From NCBI RefSeq assembly GCF_025770735.1, contig NZ_JAODPB010000003.1, positions 620,001 to 684,000 of the forward strand: DNA of 64,000 bases, in the 5' to 3' direction. Positions 54,261 to 62,717 of this stretch are shown here, one piece after another (position 1 is the first letter of the stretch; the number at the start of each line of letters is the position of its first letter). The notes beneath the pieces were generated by a model. That model ran no database searches. It saw only the letters and a program-made list of their open reading frames with translations, and was not told the origin of the DNA. The DNA is from Shouchella tritolerans (GTDB lineage: Bacteria; Bacillota; Bacilli; Bacillales; Bacillaceae_D). A program made the translations under genes and the position numbers.

Positions 54261-54438
54261 TCGTTTCTTTGTTGAAAATCGGAAAAGGCAATGGAAATGG
54301 AATGAAAGAGAAAGCGAGAACAGGAAAAGAAAGCAGAGAACCATTTTGCGCAAACGAACGTGGTAGAAAGACGAGTCTTGACGAGGAACGGGGTGTTGTT
54401 GTGAGCTGTTTGGAAAAGCGGGCTTTCATGCCGCCCCA

Positions 54439-54879
54439 TCAAGGAAGTTGAGCGGCATAGTAACCGATTTTCTTTAATTGTTCAATGAGCTGGCGTTTTT
54501 CCGCCTCGTCAAGGGAAGCAAAGATGGTGTCGATTGCTTCAGCATGGCGGGGAAAGATGTCAGACATCCAATCATGCCCTTTTTCAGTAAGAGAAACAAA
54601 CGTCACACGCCGATCTGTTGGGCATGGCTTGCGGACAATCATCCCTTTGTGTTCAAGCTTATCAACAACATAGGTAATGCTGCTGCTAGCAATTAACACT
54701 TTTTCGCCAATTTTTTGGACTGGCTGTTCACCTTTTGAATAAAGCAACTCTAGCACGGCAAATTCGGTTGGATTAAAACCGTGTTTTTTTATATCGGCAA
54801 TCGCTTTTATGCGCACAGATTGAAGCGCTTTCGTCATCACCGTAAACAGCTTCAGCGAGTCTGTTTGACTTTGGTTCAA
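54439..54879 (-). CDS. MarR-family repressor, MhqR-like
   Basis: A 146-residue winged-helix repressor. The TTG at 54879 is preferred because GGTGA is 5 bases upstream; an ATG at 54903 is in frame but lies on the probable operator. Characteristic stretches are SLKLFTVMTKALQSV, GFNPTEFAVLELLYSKGEQPVQKIGEKVLIASSSITYVVDKLE and the wing PTDRRVTFVSLTEKG. No N-terminal redox Cys is present; the protein has one Cys in the wing (KPCPTDRR). In B. subtilis MhqR controls quinone-resistance dioxygenases and reductases; no such gene adjoins here. Confidence 0.82.
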   Translation of the reverse strand: MNQSQTDSLKLFTVMTKALQSVRIKAIADIKKHGFNPTEFAVLELLYSKGEQPVQKIGEKVLIASSSITYVVDKLEHKGMIVRKPCPTDRRVTFVSLTEKGHDWMSDIFPRHAEAIDTIFASLDEAEKRQLIEQLKKIGYYAAQLP

Positions 54880-54901
54880 TGGATTCACCTCGAAATTAAC
54901 C

Positions 54902-54920
54902 ATCTCGAATTAGAAATTAT
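54902..54920. promoter_or_regulatory. MhqR-box-like operator
   Basis: ATCTCGAATTAGAAATTAT matches the B. subtilis MhqR box ATCTCGAATTCGAGATAAT, as I recall it, at 16 of 19 positions. It lies between the -10 and the start of the repressor gene, fitting autoregulation. Confidence 0.5.
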
Positions 54921-54947
54921 AATAACGCAGCTCTTGGTGGCTGTCAA
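54919..54947 (-). promoter_or_regulatory. SigA promoter of the MhqR-like gene
   Basis: On the minus strand TTGACA (54947-54942) and TATTAT (54924-54919), 17-base spacer. Confidence 0.7.
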
Positions 54948-55078
54948 TTACGGATTTTGTAAATCTATAAGGAAATGTCTGCAATGAGCTGATATTTTTG
55001 AATAAAACATTTATACTGTAGTAAATGCACTATGGGCTTTCCCAAAAAAACGAATGGCATTCTGAAAGGATGACAGAA

Positions 55079-55426
55079 ATGAGAAGCGTACTAACCGTAA
55101 AAGAACAACGTAATATTTTAAGAGAAGAACTAGGCAAGTGTATCAATAAGGTAAAGGAAATGAAAGTCGACGAACAAAGTTTTAAAAACATGAGCCAACA
55201 TGAGCAGCAAGTTTACATTTACCTAGACCGGACGATGCAACGTTTGCGCACGCAAATCAATGCATTGGAATTCGTGTTGAATGAAGATACGGAGTTGATC
55301 GACCCTTACGCTGACCGTGCAGCAGAAAAGTTGAACATTAACCGCGACAGCATCTTTAACGCTAAACCAGCTAAAGCAGAAGAGGGCGACTACGAGCTAG
55401 ATATGAGTAAACTGGAAAAGCATTAA
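55079..55426 (+). CDS. Conserved-looking hypothetical protein, helical
   Basis: A 115-residue soluble protein. ATG 55079 is preferred over ATG 55070 because the AAAGGA site is then 8 bases away. It is predicted all helical with a basic first half (KEQRNILREELGKCINKVKEMKVDEQSFKN) and an acidic C-terminal tail. No known motif. A terminator follows within 20 bases, so it is a single-gene unit. It is not recognised as any named Bacillus family. Confidence 0.7.
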   Translation: MRSVLTVKEQRNILREELGKCINKVKEMKVDEQSFKNMSQHEQQVYIYLDRTMQRLRTQINALEFVLNEDTELIDPYADRAAEKLNINRDSIFNAKPAKAEEGDYELDMSKLEKH

Positions 55427-55450
55427 AAGAAGGGACGCCCTTCTTTTTTT
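55424..55450 (+). terminator. Intrinsic terminator after the 115-residue protein gene
   Basis: AAAGAAGGG and CCCTTCTTT form a 9-bp stem with a 3-4 base loop and T run. Confidence 0.85.
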
Positions 55451-55472
55451 GTTTCCTCTATAGTTGCTAGAT

Positions 55473-55979
55473 TCATACTAATTCTTTTTCATAAGCAAGA
55501 AACGGGTCTTTTTTATTAGGATAGTAAAATGTTCCGACTGGTTTATACCCGAGTTTGGCAAACAGCTTTTGCGCTTTATTGTTTTTCGAGTAAGTATCCA
55601 TTTTCAAAGAAACCAAGCCTTGCTTGCGGCAATACGATTCGGCGAATTCAATAAGTTTTACAGCAACACCACTTTTTTGTGCGGCTGGGTCGACAACTAA
55701 ACGATGAAACGTTCCAGCTGTCTCGTGTTGCGTTTGCCAGCATAACTGTGCTCCATTAAATTCTGCTGGAAGGTTTTGATCAATGGAAATGGAACCAACA
55801 ATATGTGCGTTTTCTTGATAAACGTAAAGAGTGCCTTGCTCGATGTCTTCTTGAAAGTGAGCACTTGTTGGATAGGCACTCGACCATTGATCGCTGCCTT
55901 CTAGGTTCATTTGCTTGGTTGCGCGGATGGCTATTTGCTCGATTTGTGGCAAATCGTTAAGGGTACCTTGGCGAATCAT
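55473..55979 (-). CDS. GNAT-family N-acetyltransferase
   Basis: A 168-residue GNAT enzyme. Motif A of the acetyl-CoA site is seen as FHRLVVDPAAQKSGVAVKLIEFAESYCRKQG (about residues 93-120), followed by LKMDTYSKNNKAQKLFAKLGYKPVGTFYYP. The Q/R-x-x-G-x-A/G loop reads QKSGVA. The substrate cannot be predicted; RimI-like or small-molecule acetylation are both possible. Confidence 0.85.
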   Translation of the reverse strand: MIRQGTLNDLPQIEQIAIRATKQMNLEGSDQWSSAYPTSAHFQEDIEQGTLYVYQENAHIVGSISIDQNLPAEFNGAQLCWQTQHETAGTFHRLVVDPAAQKSGVAVKLIEFAESYCRKQGLVSLKMDTYSKNNKAQKLFAKLGYKPVGTFYYPNKKDPFLAYEKELV

Positions 55980-56099
55980 CGGATGTCACTCCACTCTATT
56001 AGGGAATACGTCAAGCCTATTTTAATAATGGGAACAGGCTATGAAAAAGCGCTCTAAAAATAACATAGGTGTGTATGAAAAGCAAGGCATCTAGTAGGC

Positions 56100-56236
56100 G
56101 TTTGCTAAGGTCTATTTATTCACATGTCATAGATGATCGTAATGGAAACGCTGTACATGTTTTTTTAACATCCCCGACCTTTGCCCAGCCTCTCCCGATT
56201 AAAGTGCGCAATCGCACTTTCATTTTTCGATTTTTA
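56100..56236 (+). ncRNA. Possible small RNA with C-rich region and terminator
   Basis: A gene-free 340-base gap contains a free-standing terminator (AAAGTGCG-CAAT-CGCACTTT then CATTTTT at 56201-56228) with no gene ending there. Just upstream are C-rich words (CCCCGACC, TCTCCCG) of the kind many Gram-positive sRNAs use to pair with ribosome sites. No convincing promoter was found, so this is weak. Confidence 0.28.
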
Positions 56237-56255
56237 TAAAAGTGTCATCATGCAG

Positions 56256-56285
56256 TTGAACATTTGAATAAAGCTGGTCTACAAT
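56256..56285 (+). promoter_or_regulatory. SigA promoter of the aminotransferase-acetyltransferase operon
   Basis: TTGAAC (56256-56261) and TACAAT (56280-56285), 18-base spacer. Confidence 0.65.
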
Positions 56286-56323
56286 GAAATAGACAGAAGT
56301 TAAAACGAGGAGAGTTGGACAGC

Positions 56324-57604
56324 ATGAGCGATTTGAAAAATTTGTCGACGGCCGAACTTGAGTTAAGAAAAGAAGAGTTGGAAAAGCAATACAACATGTA
56401 CAAAATGGAAAACATACAGCTGGATATGTCAAGGGGAAAACCTGGGCCAGAACAGCTTAACCTTTCGCATGGCCTCCTCCATGCTTTATCGGAAGAAGAT
56501 GTAAAAGCTGACCACAACGGCGATATTCGCAATTATGGCCAACTGGATGGAATTCCCGAAGCAAAAGCGCTTTTTGGCGAGTTGCTCGGCGTACAAGCAA
56601 GCAACGTATTTGTCGGCGGCAATTCGAGCTTATCCCTCATGCATGACGCAGTCGCCCGTGCGGTGTTGTTTGGGACAGGTGAGGGGCAGACGCCGTGGGG
56701 AAAGCTGCCGAAAGTGAAATTTTTATGCCCTTCCCCTGGGTATGACCGTCATTTTGCCATTTGTGAATTATTTAATATCGATATGATTGTCGTTAATATG
56801 ACCGCAGAAGGGCCCGATATGGACCAAGTAGAGGCGCTTGTGGCCAACGATGAAACGATTAAGGGTATTTGGTGCGTGCCTAAATATAGCAACCCTAGCG
56901 GAGTCACTTATTCAAATGAAACCGTTCAACGTCTAGCTGCATTGAAAACCAAGGCTGAAGATTTCCGGATTTTTTGGGACAATGCCTACGCGTTTCACCA
57001 TTTGACAGATACACCAGATGAACTAGCCGATATTTTTGCTGCTTGTGCACAGGCTGGCTACCCTGATCGCGTTTATATGTTTGCCTCCACATCAAAAGTG
57101 ACATTTCCTGGAGCAGGCATTTCTGCCTTTGTTAGCTCAGAAGCCAACCTTGCTTACGCTAAAAAGCAGCTCTCAGTGCAAACGATTGGCTACGATAAAA
57201 TCAACCAGCTTCGCCATGTTCGCTTTTTTGAGCAAATTGGTGGCGTTGGCGAGCTGATGAAACAACATGCCCAACTGATCAAACCAAAATTTGATCAAGT
57301 CAACCACACATTAACAGAGGAGTTAGGCGGAAAAGGCATTGCCGAGTGGTCCGAACCGCAAGGAGGCTATTTTATTAGCCTTGACACGCTAGATGGCTGT
57401 GCAAAGCGCGTTGTCACTTTGGCGAGAGAAGCCGGTGTTATTTTGACAGGTGCTGGAGCAACATTTCCTTATGGAAAGGACCCGCGTGACCGCAACATTC
57501 GGATTGCACCAACATTCCCGTCTGTTGAAGAGTTGAAAAAAGCAATGGAAGTCGTGTCTGTTTGTGTCGAACTGGCTTCTGTGGAGAAGTTATTAGCTGC
57601 ATGA
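56324..57604 (+). CDS. Aspartate aminotransferase, MocR-like class I (type Ic)
   Basis: A 426-residue PLP enzyme. ATG 56324 is chosen since GAGGAGAG then lies ~9 bases upstream; TTG 56315 is in frame. It has the features of the MocR-type aspartate aminotransferases (PF12897), known from Corynebacterium: LDMSRGKPGPEQLNLS at the start, NYGQLDGIPEAKALF, FVGGNSSLSLMHDA, WCVPKYSNPSGVTY, FWDNAYAFHHL and the PLP-lysine in FASTSKVTFPGAG (about residues 255-267). Makes aspartate or glutamate from oxo acids. Overlaps the GNAT gene by four bases. Confidence 0.88.
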   Translation: MSDLKNLSTAELELRKEELEKQYNMYKMENIQLDMSRGKPGPEQLNLSHGLLHALSEEDVKADHNGDIRNYGQLDGIPEAKALFGELLGVQASNVFVGGNSSLSLMHDAVARAVLFGTGEGQTPWGKLPKVKFLCPSPGYDRHFAICELFNIDMIVVNMTAEGPDMDQVEALVANDETIKGIWCVPKYSNPSGVTYSNETVQRLAALKTKAEDFRIFWDNAYAFHHLTDTPDELADIFAACAQAGYPDRVYMFASTSKVTFPGAGISAFVSSEANLAYAKKQLSVQTIGYDKINQLRHVRFFEQIGGVGELMKQHAQLIKPKFDQVNHTLTEELGGKGIAEWSEPQGGYFISLDTLDGCAKRVVTLAREAGVILTGAGATFPYGKDPRDRNIRIAPTFPSVEELKKAMEVVSVCVELASVEKLLAA

Positions 57605-58056
57605 AAATTAGGAGGCTAAAGGCGGGTGAACCGTTGCCATGGTCACTCTTGCTTTTGGCAGACCCGTCTGAAAAACTTGTCCAAGACTATTGCCGTCGTG
57701 GTACATGCTATGTAGCAGAGGATGAAGAAGGTACAATTATTGGCGAATATGTGTTAGTGCCGACCCGCCCAGACACGGTTGAACTTGTCAACGTCGCTGT
57801 GGAAGAGGCCCACCAAGGCAAAAAAATCGGGAAACAGCTTGTATCTCATGCGGTTGCAACGGCCAAAAAAGAGGGTTATAAAACGATTGAAGTAGGGACA
57901 GGGAACTCAGGAGCCAACCAATTAATGCTTTATCAAAAATGTGGGTTTCGCATCACTCATGTGGACCGTGATTTCTTTGTGCGCCATTACGAGGAGCCAA
58001 TTGAAGAAAATGGTTTGCCATGTGTAGATATGATCCGCTTGTCTCAAGACATATAG
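57601..58056 (+). CDS. GNAT-family N-acetyltransferase, second
   Basis: A 151-residue GNAT protein whose ATG overlaps the aminotransferase stop (ATGA). The CoA-binding motif A reads ELVNVAVEEAHQGKKIGKQLVSHAVATAKKEG (Q-G-K-K-I-G loop) and motif B EVGTGNSGANQLMLYQKCGFRI. It also ends CVDMIRLSQ. The translational coupling hints at a shared substrate with the aminotransferase, perhaps an amino acid, but this is inference. Confidence 0.87.
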   Translation: MKIRRLKAGEPLPWSLLLLADPSEKLVQDYCRRGTCYVAEDEEGTIIGEYVLVPTRPDTVELVNVAVEEAHQGKKIGKQLVSHAVATAKKEGYKTIEVGTGNSGANQLMLYQKCGFRITHVDRDFFVRHYEEPIEENGLPCVDMIRLSQDI

Positions 58057-58061
58057 ATGCA

Positions 58062-58092
58062 AAAAAGGCAGCGAATTTCGCTGCCTTTTGTG
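58062..58092. terminator. Bidirectional terminator between the GNAT gene and map
   Basis: AAAAGGCAGCGAA pairs with TTTCGCTGCCTTTT. Confidence 0.85.
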
Positions 58093-58122
58093 TTGTCGAC
58101 AAAGTCAATCTTATCACTCAGA

Positions 58123-58887
58123 CTAAAACGGGCGTTCTTCTTGTTGGTCAGTCAAGAGCAGTGGGCCATCTTTTGTGATCGCGACCGTATGCTCGTATTG
58201 TGCAGACAACGTACCGTCAACTGTCCGCGCCGTCCAACCGTTAGCATCAAGAGTGCTGTTGTACTTGCCGATGTTTACCATCGGTTCGATTGTAATGACC
58301 ATTCCTTCTCGTAAGCGTAGTCCTTTGCCTTGAGCACCGAAATGGAGCACTTGTGGAGGCTCGTGCAACGTCGGTCCAATTCCATGACCAGTGAAGTCGC
58401 GGACAACGGAATAACCTGCTTGCTCAACATGAGATTGGATCGCGTAACCGATGTCGCCTAGGCGGTTGCCTACGTGTGCTTGTTCAATCCCTTTGTAAAG
58501 GGCTTCATGGGTAATTTTCATCAAATCTGAAGCTTGTTTGGATACGGTCCCTACCGCGTAAGTCCAGGCTGAATCGGCAAGGGCGCCATTAAGGTTAAAA
58601 ACCGAGTCAATCGTGACTATATCCCCTTCGTTTAAAGGTTGTTTTCGTGGAAACCCATGGCAAATTTCATCATTGATCGACGCGCACGTGGCATATTTAT
58701 AACCGTTATAGCCTTTTTGTTCCGGGGTTGCGCCATGTTTTTTTAAGTAGGATTCAACGAAGTGGTCAATTTCTTCTGTTGTCACTCCAGGTTTGATCCG
58801 TTTCGCAATTTCTAGATGGCAGTCGGCCAACAATTTCCCCGCTTCATGCATTAGCGCAATTTCACGCTTCGATTTAAGTGTTATCAT
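58123..58887 (-). CDS. map: Type I methionine aminopeptidase (second-copy type)
   Basis: A 254-residue M24 metallo-aminopeptidase removing initiator Met. ATG 58887 starts MITLKSKREIALMHEAGKLLADCH; an upstream in-frame start at 58914 is less likely. Metal ligands and active-site words are present: NDEICHGFP (His), TIDSVFNLNGALADSAW (two Asp), FTGHGIGPTLHEPP (His), VITIEPM (Glu) and QYEHTVAIT (Glu). It stands alone and not in the ribosomal operon, so it is probably the accessory MetAP seen in many bacilli. Confidence 0.93.
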   Translation of the reverse strand: MITLKSKREIALMHEAGKLLADCHLEIAKRIKPGVTTEEIDHFVESYLKKHGATPEQKGYNGYKYATCASINDEICHGFPRKQPLNEGDIVTIDSVFNLNGALADSAWTYAVGTVSKQASDLMKITHEALYKGIEQAHVGNRLGDIGYAIQSHVEQAGYSVVRDFTGHGIGPTLHEPPQVLHFGAQGKGLRLREGMVITIEPMVNIGKYNSTLDANGWTARTVDGTLSAQYEHTVAITKDGPLLLTDQQEERPF

Positions 58888-59273
58888 CGTATCGCCTACT
58901 TTCTTTCTTAACATATGTGCTTATGGTTGGGCACGTTCACAACATCGATGCATTCTTCAATAGTGTAACGCATTTTTGCAAAAGTAGGTAGCAGAGAGGG
59001 CGTTTTTGCCAATTTTGTGGGAACAACATCGATGTTTCTGTAAATGATTAAACGAGCGTTCACGCCGTAAACGAGTTGTAAATAGCCTGTATGTTGCATA
59101 CACGTAAGTGTAGGCAGGCAACATGCGCTGCATGATAGGAGAAGAGCGGGTTTCACTGACAATTCGTTTACTAATGCAGAAGACCTTATCCTTGCAAAGT
59201 TTAAATCTTTCTGGCTATTATGGATTGGAAAGAAAGGCGTATACAGCAATTGGCGCTAGAGGAGGTTATATCG
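58888..59273. other. Divergent promoter region between map and the flavin reductase gene
   Basis: About 390 bases. It contains the flavin reductase promoter (listed) and must contain the map promoter. No further gene or RNA structure was recognised. Confidence 0.5.
59192..59221 (+). promoter_or_regulatory. SigA promoter of the flavin reductase-like gene
   Basis: TTGCAA (59192-59197) and TATTAT (59216-59221), 18-base spacer. Confidence 0.65.
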
Positions 59274-59726
59274 ATGGATGATCGTTTGTTTAAAGCGGCG
59301 ATGGGAAAATTCGCTACAGGCGTCACTGTTGTATTGACGAAGTGGGAAAATGACAACCATGGCATGACAGCAAATGCATTTATGTCTGTTTCCCTAGAGC
59401 CGAAGTTGATTGTCGTTTCAATTGCTAATAAAGCAAGAATGAAACCGATTATCGAACAATCCGGAAATTATTCGGTCAATATATTGGCCACAGGCCATGA
59501 AGACTTGTCCATGCATTTTGCAGGGCAGAAAGAGTTGGCCCATGTCGACTTTAGCGAGTTTGCGGGCATTCCCGCGATAAAAGGGGCCATTGCGACCATT
59601 GCCTGTGATGTCCACGATACGGTCGTGCAAGGTGACCATACGTTGTTTTTCGGCAAAGTGAGGGATGTGCTCGTTACAGACCGAGAGCCGCTTGTCTATT
59701 ATGAAGGAAAGTATAAAAAAATCTAA
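59274..59726 (+). CDS. Flavin reductase-like FMN-binding protein
   Basis: A 150-residue protein of the flavin reductase (HpaC/split barrel) family. ATG 59274 is preceded by GAGGAGG with 8-9 base spacing; the TTG/ATG starts further upstream lack a site. Family marks are MGKFATGVTVVLT at the start, HGMTANAFMSVSLEPKLIVVSIANKA (FMN site) and DHTLFFGKVRDV near the end. These enzymes reduce FMN with NAD(P)H, often for a partner monooxygenase; no partner is adjacent. Confidence 0.88.
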   Translation: MDDRLFKAAMGKFATGVTVVLTKWENDNHGMTANAFMSVSLEPKLIVVSIANKARMKPIIEQSGNYSVNILATGHEDLSMHFAGQKELAHVDFSEFAGIPAIKGAIATIACDVHDTVVQGDHTLFFGKVRDVLVTDREPLVYYEGKYKKI

Positions 59727-59822
59727 CGTGCAAGCGTTAGTCGGGGGCTCGGTGCGGAGGACAAAATGGCAACGGCTCCCTTTTTTTGCAGACTGAAAAA
59801 GAATGCACATTGAAAAAATGGG

Positions 59823-59860
59823 AAAAGGGTTTTGATTGAACAGTCAGAACCCTTTTTTTC
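59823..59860 (+). terminator. Intrinsic terminator after the flavin reductase-like gene
   Basis: AAAAGGGTTTTGA pairs with TCAGAACCCTTTT, followed by further T. Confidence 0.85.
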
Positions 59861-59884
59861 TATTTTGTTTCCTGCTTCCTATCG

Positions 59885-60163
59885 TCAAAAAAGCCCGCCT
59901 TGTTCAATATGAAAGAAAAAGGAAAACAACAAAAAAAACAGTGGTACGAGCGTAATTGCAATGCCAGCAAGACGTGTAGATTGGCGAAATTGGAGGGAGA
60001 AGCCGCACACCCATACAACAAATAACAACAAGTAGGCAGGAGCGAATTGCCTGGTGCCTTCCGCGTTTTCTGTATGGGAGCTTAAATAAAGGGACGCGAG
60101 AAAAACTAAGATGCCGGCTACAGCGTTAAATGAGTGCCTCAAAATGGCCATAGAAACAGACAA
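59885..60163 (-). CDS. Small membrane protein, unknown
   Basis: A 92-residue (TTG 60163) or 88-residue (ATG 60151) protein with three predicted membrane helices (about residues 10-28, 42-58 and 68-86). AAGGAAAGGGG sits just before the TTG, making the longer form slightly favoured. No motif recognised. It lies between two terminators or gene ends and looks like an independent unit. Confidence 0.6.
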   Translation of the reverse strand: MSVSMAILRHSFNAVAGILVFLASLYLSSHTENAEGTRQFAPAYLLLFVVWVCGFSLQFRQSTRLAGIAITLVPLFFLLFSFFFHIEQGGLF

Positions 60164-60213
60164 CCCCTTTCCTTACAACGTATGCAAACAGGAAGGGGAG
60201 AATGCAATGTAAA

Positions 60214-61368
60214 TTAGTCGTTCCGGTTGTTTTCCAAGGGCAGTGCGTATGTTCGAGCAATTTGCTCTGCAACGGCTTCTAGGTAGGCGGCACCATTGGC
60301 AATTGCGTCGGCCAATGGGATCGCGCCTGGGGCAAGAGAAAAGGCCGCGTCAATTCCGTGGTCGAAGATCGCTTCATAACCATCGCCTAGTTGCCCAGCT
60401 ACAGCGATGACGGGGATTTGTTGTGCTTTGGCTGCTTTCGCAACGCCAATTGGTGTTTTGCCGTAAGGGGTTTGCGAATCGAGCCGCCCTTCTCCTGTAA
60501 TAACGAGCTCTGAGCCAGCAATACGCTTGTGGAAACCGGTTGCTTCTAAAACGAGGGTAACGCCAGACTCGATTCTTGGTTGAAAGAAGGCGAGCAATCC
60601 TGCTCCTAAACCGCCTGCTGCTCCAGCGCCAGCAATGTCCTGAACTTGTTTGCCGAGCTGTTGTTCAATGACAGCGGCATAATGGGAGAGCGCTCTTTCC
60701 ATTTCTGCGATCATTTCTTGAGTAGCGCCTTTTTGTGGGCCATAAACGGCTGAAGCTCCTTTTGGCCCAAGCAACGGATTGTCGACATCACAGGCAATTT
60801 CAAGCGAAGCACCTGCAAGCAGGGGGTGCTTTGTTTCTGTACGAATGCGAGCAAGCTTGCTAAGGGAGCTACAGCCTCGTTGAAGCTCTTTCCCTTCAGC
60901 GTCTTCGAGGCGGATGCCAAGTGCCTGTGCACAACCTGCACCGCCATCATTAGTGGCGCTGCCACCTAGACCGAGAATAATCCGTTTAGCGCCCTGTTCC
61001 AGTGCGTCTTTTATTAACTCGCCTGTTCCAAATGTTGTCGTTTGCCGAGGATCGCGTTTATCTTTTGGCACGAGATGCAAGCCAGACGCTGCCGCCATTT
61101 CAATGACTGCTACTTGTTCGTTTTTGGCTAAAGCATAGGCTGCGTCGACTTGGTTACCGAGCGGTCCTGTTACAGTGGCAGTACGAATCGTAGCACCAAG
61201 TGCATCGGCAAGTGATTGAACCGTCCCCTCTCCTCCGTCGGCCATAGGGATGCATTCGTAAATGGCATTGGGGAAAACCCGTTTAAATCCTGCTTTAATC
61301 GCTTGTGCCGCTTGGAGCGCAGTCAAACTTTCTTTAAACGAATCAGGGGCAATTGAAATTTTCTGCAT
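60214..61368 (-). CDS. garK: Glycerate kinase (GarK/GlxK type)
   Basis: A 384-residue glycerate 2-kinase-type enzyme (PF02595), phosphorylating D-glycerate with ATP. It starts MQKISIAPDSFKESLTALQAAQAIKAGF and contains PMADGGEGTVQSLADALG, the GLGGSATNDGGAGCAQALG loop (about residues 130-148), GAGAAGGLGAGLLAF and the GEGRLDSQTPYGKTPIGVA motif. AAAGGAG precedes the ATG. Lies 250 bases downstream of, and on the same strand as, the CdaR regulator that likely controls it. Confidence 0.95.
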   Translation of the reverse strand: MQKISIAPDSFKESLTALQAAQAIKAGFKRVFPNAIYECIPMADGGEGTVQSLADALGATIRTATVTGPLGNQVDAAYALAKNEQVAVIEMAAASGLHLVPKDKRDPRQTTTFGTGELIKDALEQGAKRIILGLGGSATNDGGAGCAQALGIRLEDAEGKELQRGCSSLSKLARIRTETKHPLLAGASLEIACDVDNPLLGPKGASAVYGPQKGATQEMIAEMERALSHYAAVIEQQLGKQVQDIAGAGAAGGLGAGLLAFFQPRIESGVTLVLEATGFHKRIAGSELVITGEGRLDSQTPYGKTPIGVAKAAKAQQIPVIAVAGQLGDGYEAIFDHGIDAAFSLAPGAIPLADAIANGAAYLEAVAEQIARTYALPLENNRND

Positions 61369-61619
61369 CGTTATCTCCTTTCGTGAATGGAATCGTGGAA
61401 AACGCCCCTCGCTGTTGGGCTTTAGCGAGTGCAGCCGTTTTGAGATGCAATTGCGCCAAGTAGACCATGTGAAGGGGCATTACACTGTCAGCAACGTTCC
61501 ACTTCACAGTTACGCTAGGCGCTGTTGCGTTCAATTCAATTTTTTGAAATCGGTTACAATCTCTATTATAAAGCAATGATGACCTGTAATCACTGTGGCG
61601 AAGCACAAAGGAAACGCGT

Positions 61620-62705
61620 CTACAAGAGTTTTCCTTGTTCTTGTAGACAATTTAATTGGTACAGCACACAGGCGATATACAAATCAGTTAAATCACGAAT
61701 TACTTTTGGGTTTTTTCCAGTCAGCGCCTTGATTTTATTTAAACGGTGGTGGACTGTATTGCTGTGTACAAATTGGTGATTGGCGATTTTCTTAATATCA
61801 CCATTGTGGATAAAGTACTGTTTGATTGTCTCCATCAGTTCAGCAGATTGATTGGATGCGAGCAGTGGAGAGAGCAGCGTCAAAAAAGGTTGAATCGTTC
61901 CTGATTTTTGCCACTCAAATGTAAGGCCTTCGAGCATTGTTTCCTCAAAGTAGAGCAGCTTTCCAGAGAAGCTGGCTTCTTCATAAAGAGACAGTGCTGC
62001 CCTAGCTAAGTTGCATGAGGAAGCAACTGTGCCAAAGGAATCGGCGACTGGCCCAGCAGTGGCGATTAGCAGACAGTTGTTTTTTTGTAAAAACGATTCG
62101 AACCGTTTTTCTTCAGGTCGTGTTTCAAAAAAGAACTGTTCTCCTCGCTCTTCGTATTGAAAAAAATGGCCAAGTTCCTTCGGGAAGGTTTGGTCGAACG
62201 CCTTTGACAACGCCCAAACACGCAACGGCAGAAAAAGGGAGTCAAGACCAGTTGCCTGTAGCCTTTCTGTAAAAGCACGCTCGTCTTCGACTTCGCCAAC
62301 AACTAAGGCACGTAGTAACTGATAGGCAATTCGTTCGTTTTGCCGAAGCTGCTCACTTAAATAAGCTTGGTTGACTAACAATTCGGCCGCCATTTGCACA
62401 AGCTCAGCATACGGCGCCACCTCCAAGGGATTCCCCGTTATGCCGATGACGCCGACTGATTTTCCTTGAAAACGGATCGGCAAATTGATCCCAGGTTTTG
62501 TCCCTGGAGGACAGTCGCCATTTGGGTTGATAGAGATCGTTTTCCCTGTTCGCAAAACGTCGACCGCAATTGAATGAATGTCAAAAAGCCGCTTTTTTTC
62601 TCCGCTTGCAATTACTGCCCCTTCTGCATTCATGATGTTTACATTATAAGGAACGATCTGCATTGTCCGTGTGACAATTTCGTTGGCCAGTTCATGTGTC
62701 AACAT
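61620..62705 (-). CDS. CdaR/SdaR-family sugar-diacid activator
   Basis: A 361-residue regulator. An N-terminal sugar-diacid recognition domain (about residues 5-135, with IVPYNVNIMNAEGAVIASG and GKSVGVIGITGNP) is followed by a PucR-type C-terminal HTH (about 290-355: LMETIKQYFIHNGDIKKIANHQFVHSNTVHHRLNKIKALTG). AAGGGGGG precedes the ATG. Members activate glycerate, glucarate or galactarate genes; the garK gene downstream fits D-glycerate as the inducer. Confidence 0.92.
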   Translation of the reverse strand: MLTHELANEIVTRTMQIVPYNVNIMNAEGAVIASGEKKRLFDIHSIAVDVLRTGKTISINPNGDCPPGTKPGINLPIRFQGKSVGVIGITGNPLEVAPYAELVQMAAELLVNQAYLSEQLRQNERIAYQLLRALVVGEVEDERAFTERLQATGLDSLFLPLRVWALSKAFDQTFPKELGHFFQYEERGEQFFFETRPEEKRFESFLQKNNCLLIATAGPVADSFGTVASSCNLARAALSLYEEASFSGKLLYFEETMLEGLTFEWQKSGTIQPFLTLLSPLLASNQSAELMETIKQYFIHNGDIKKIANHQFVHSNTVHHRLNKIKALTGKNPKVIRDLTDLYIACVLYQLNCLQEQGKLL

Positions 62706-62717
62706 CTAGAACCCCCC

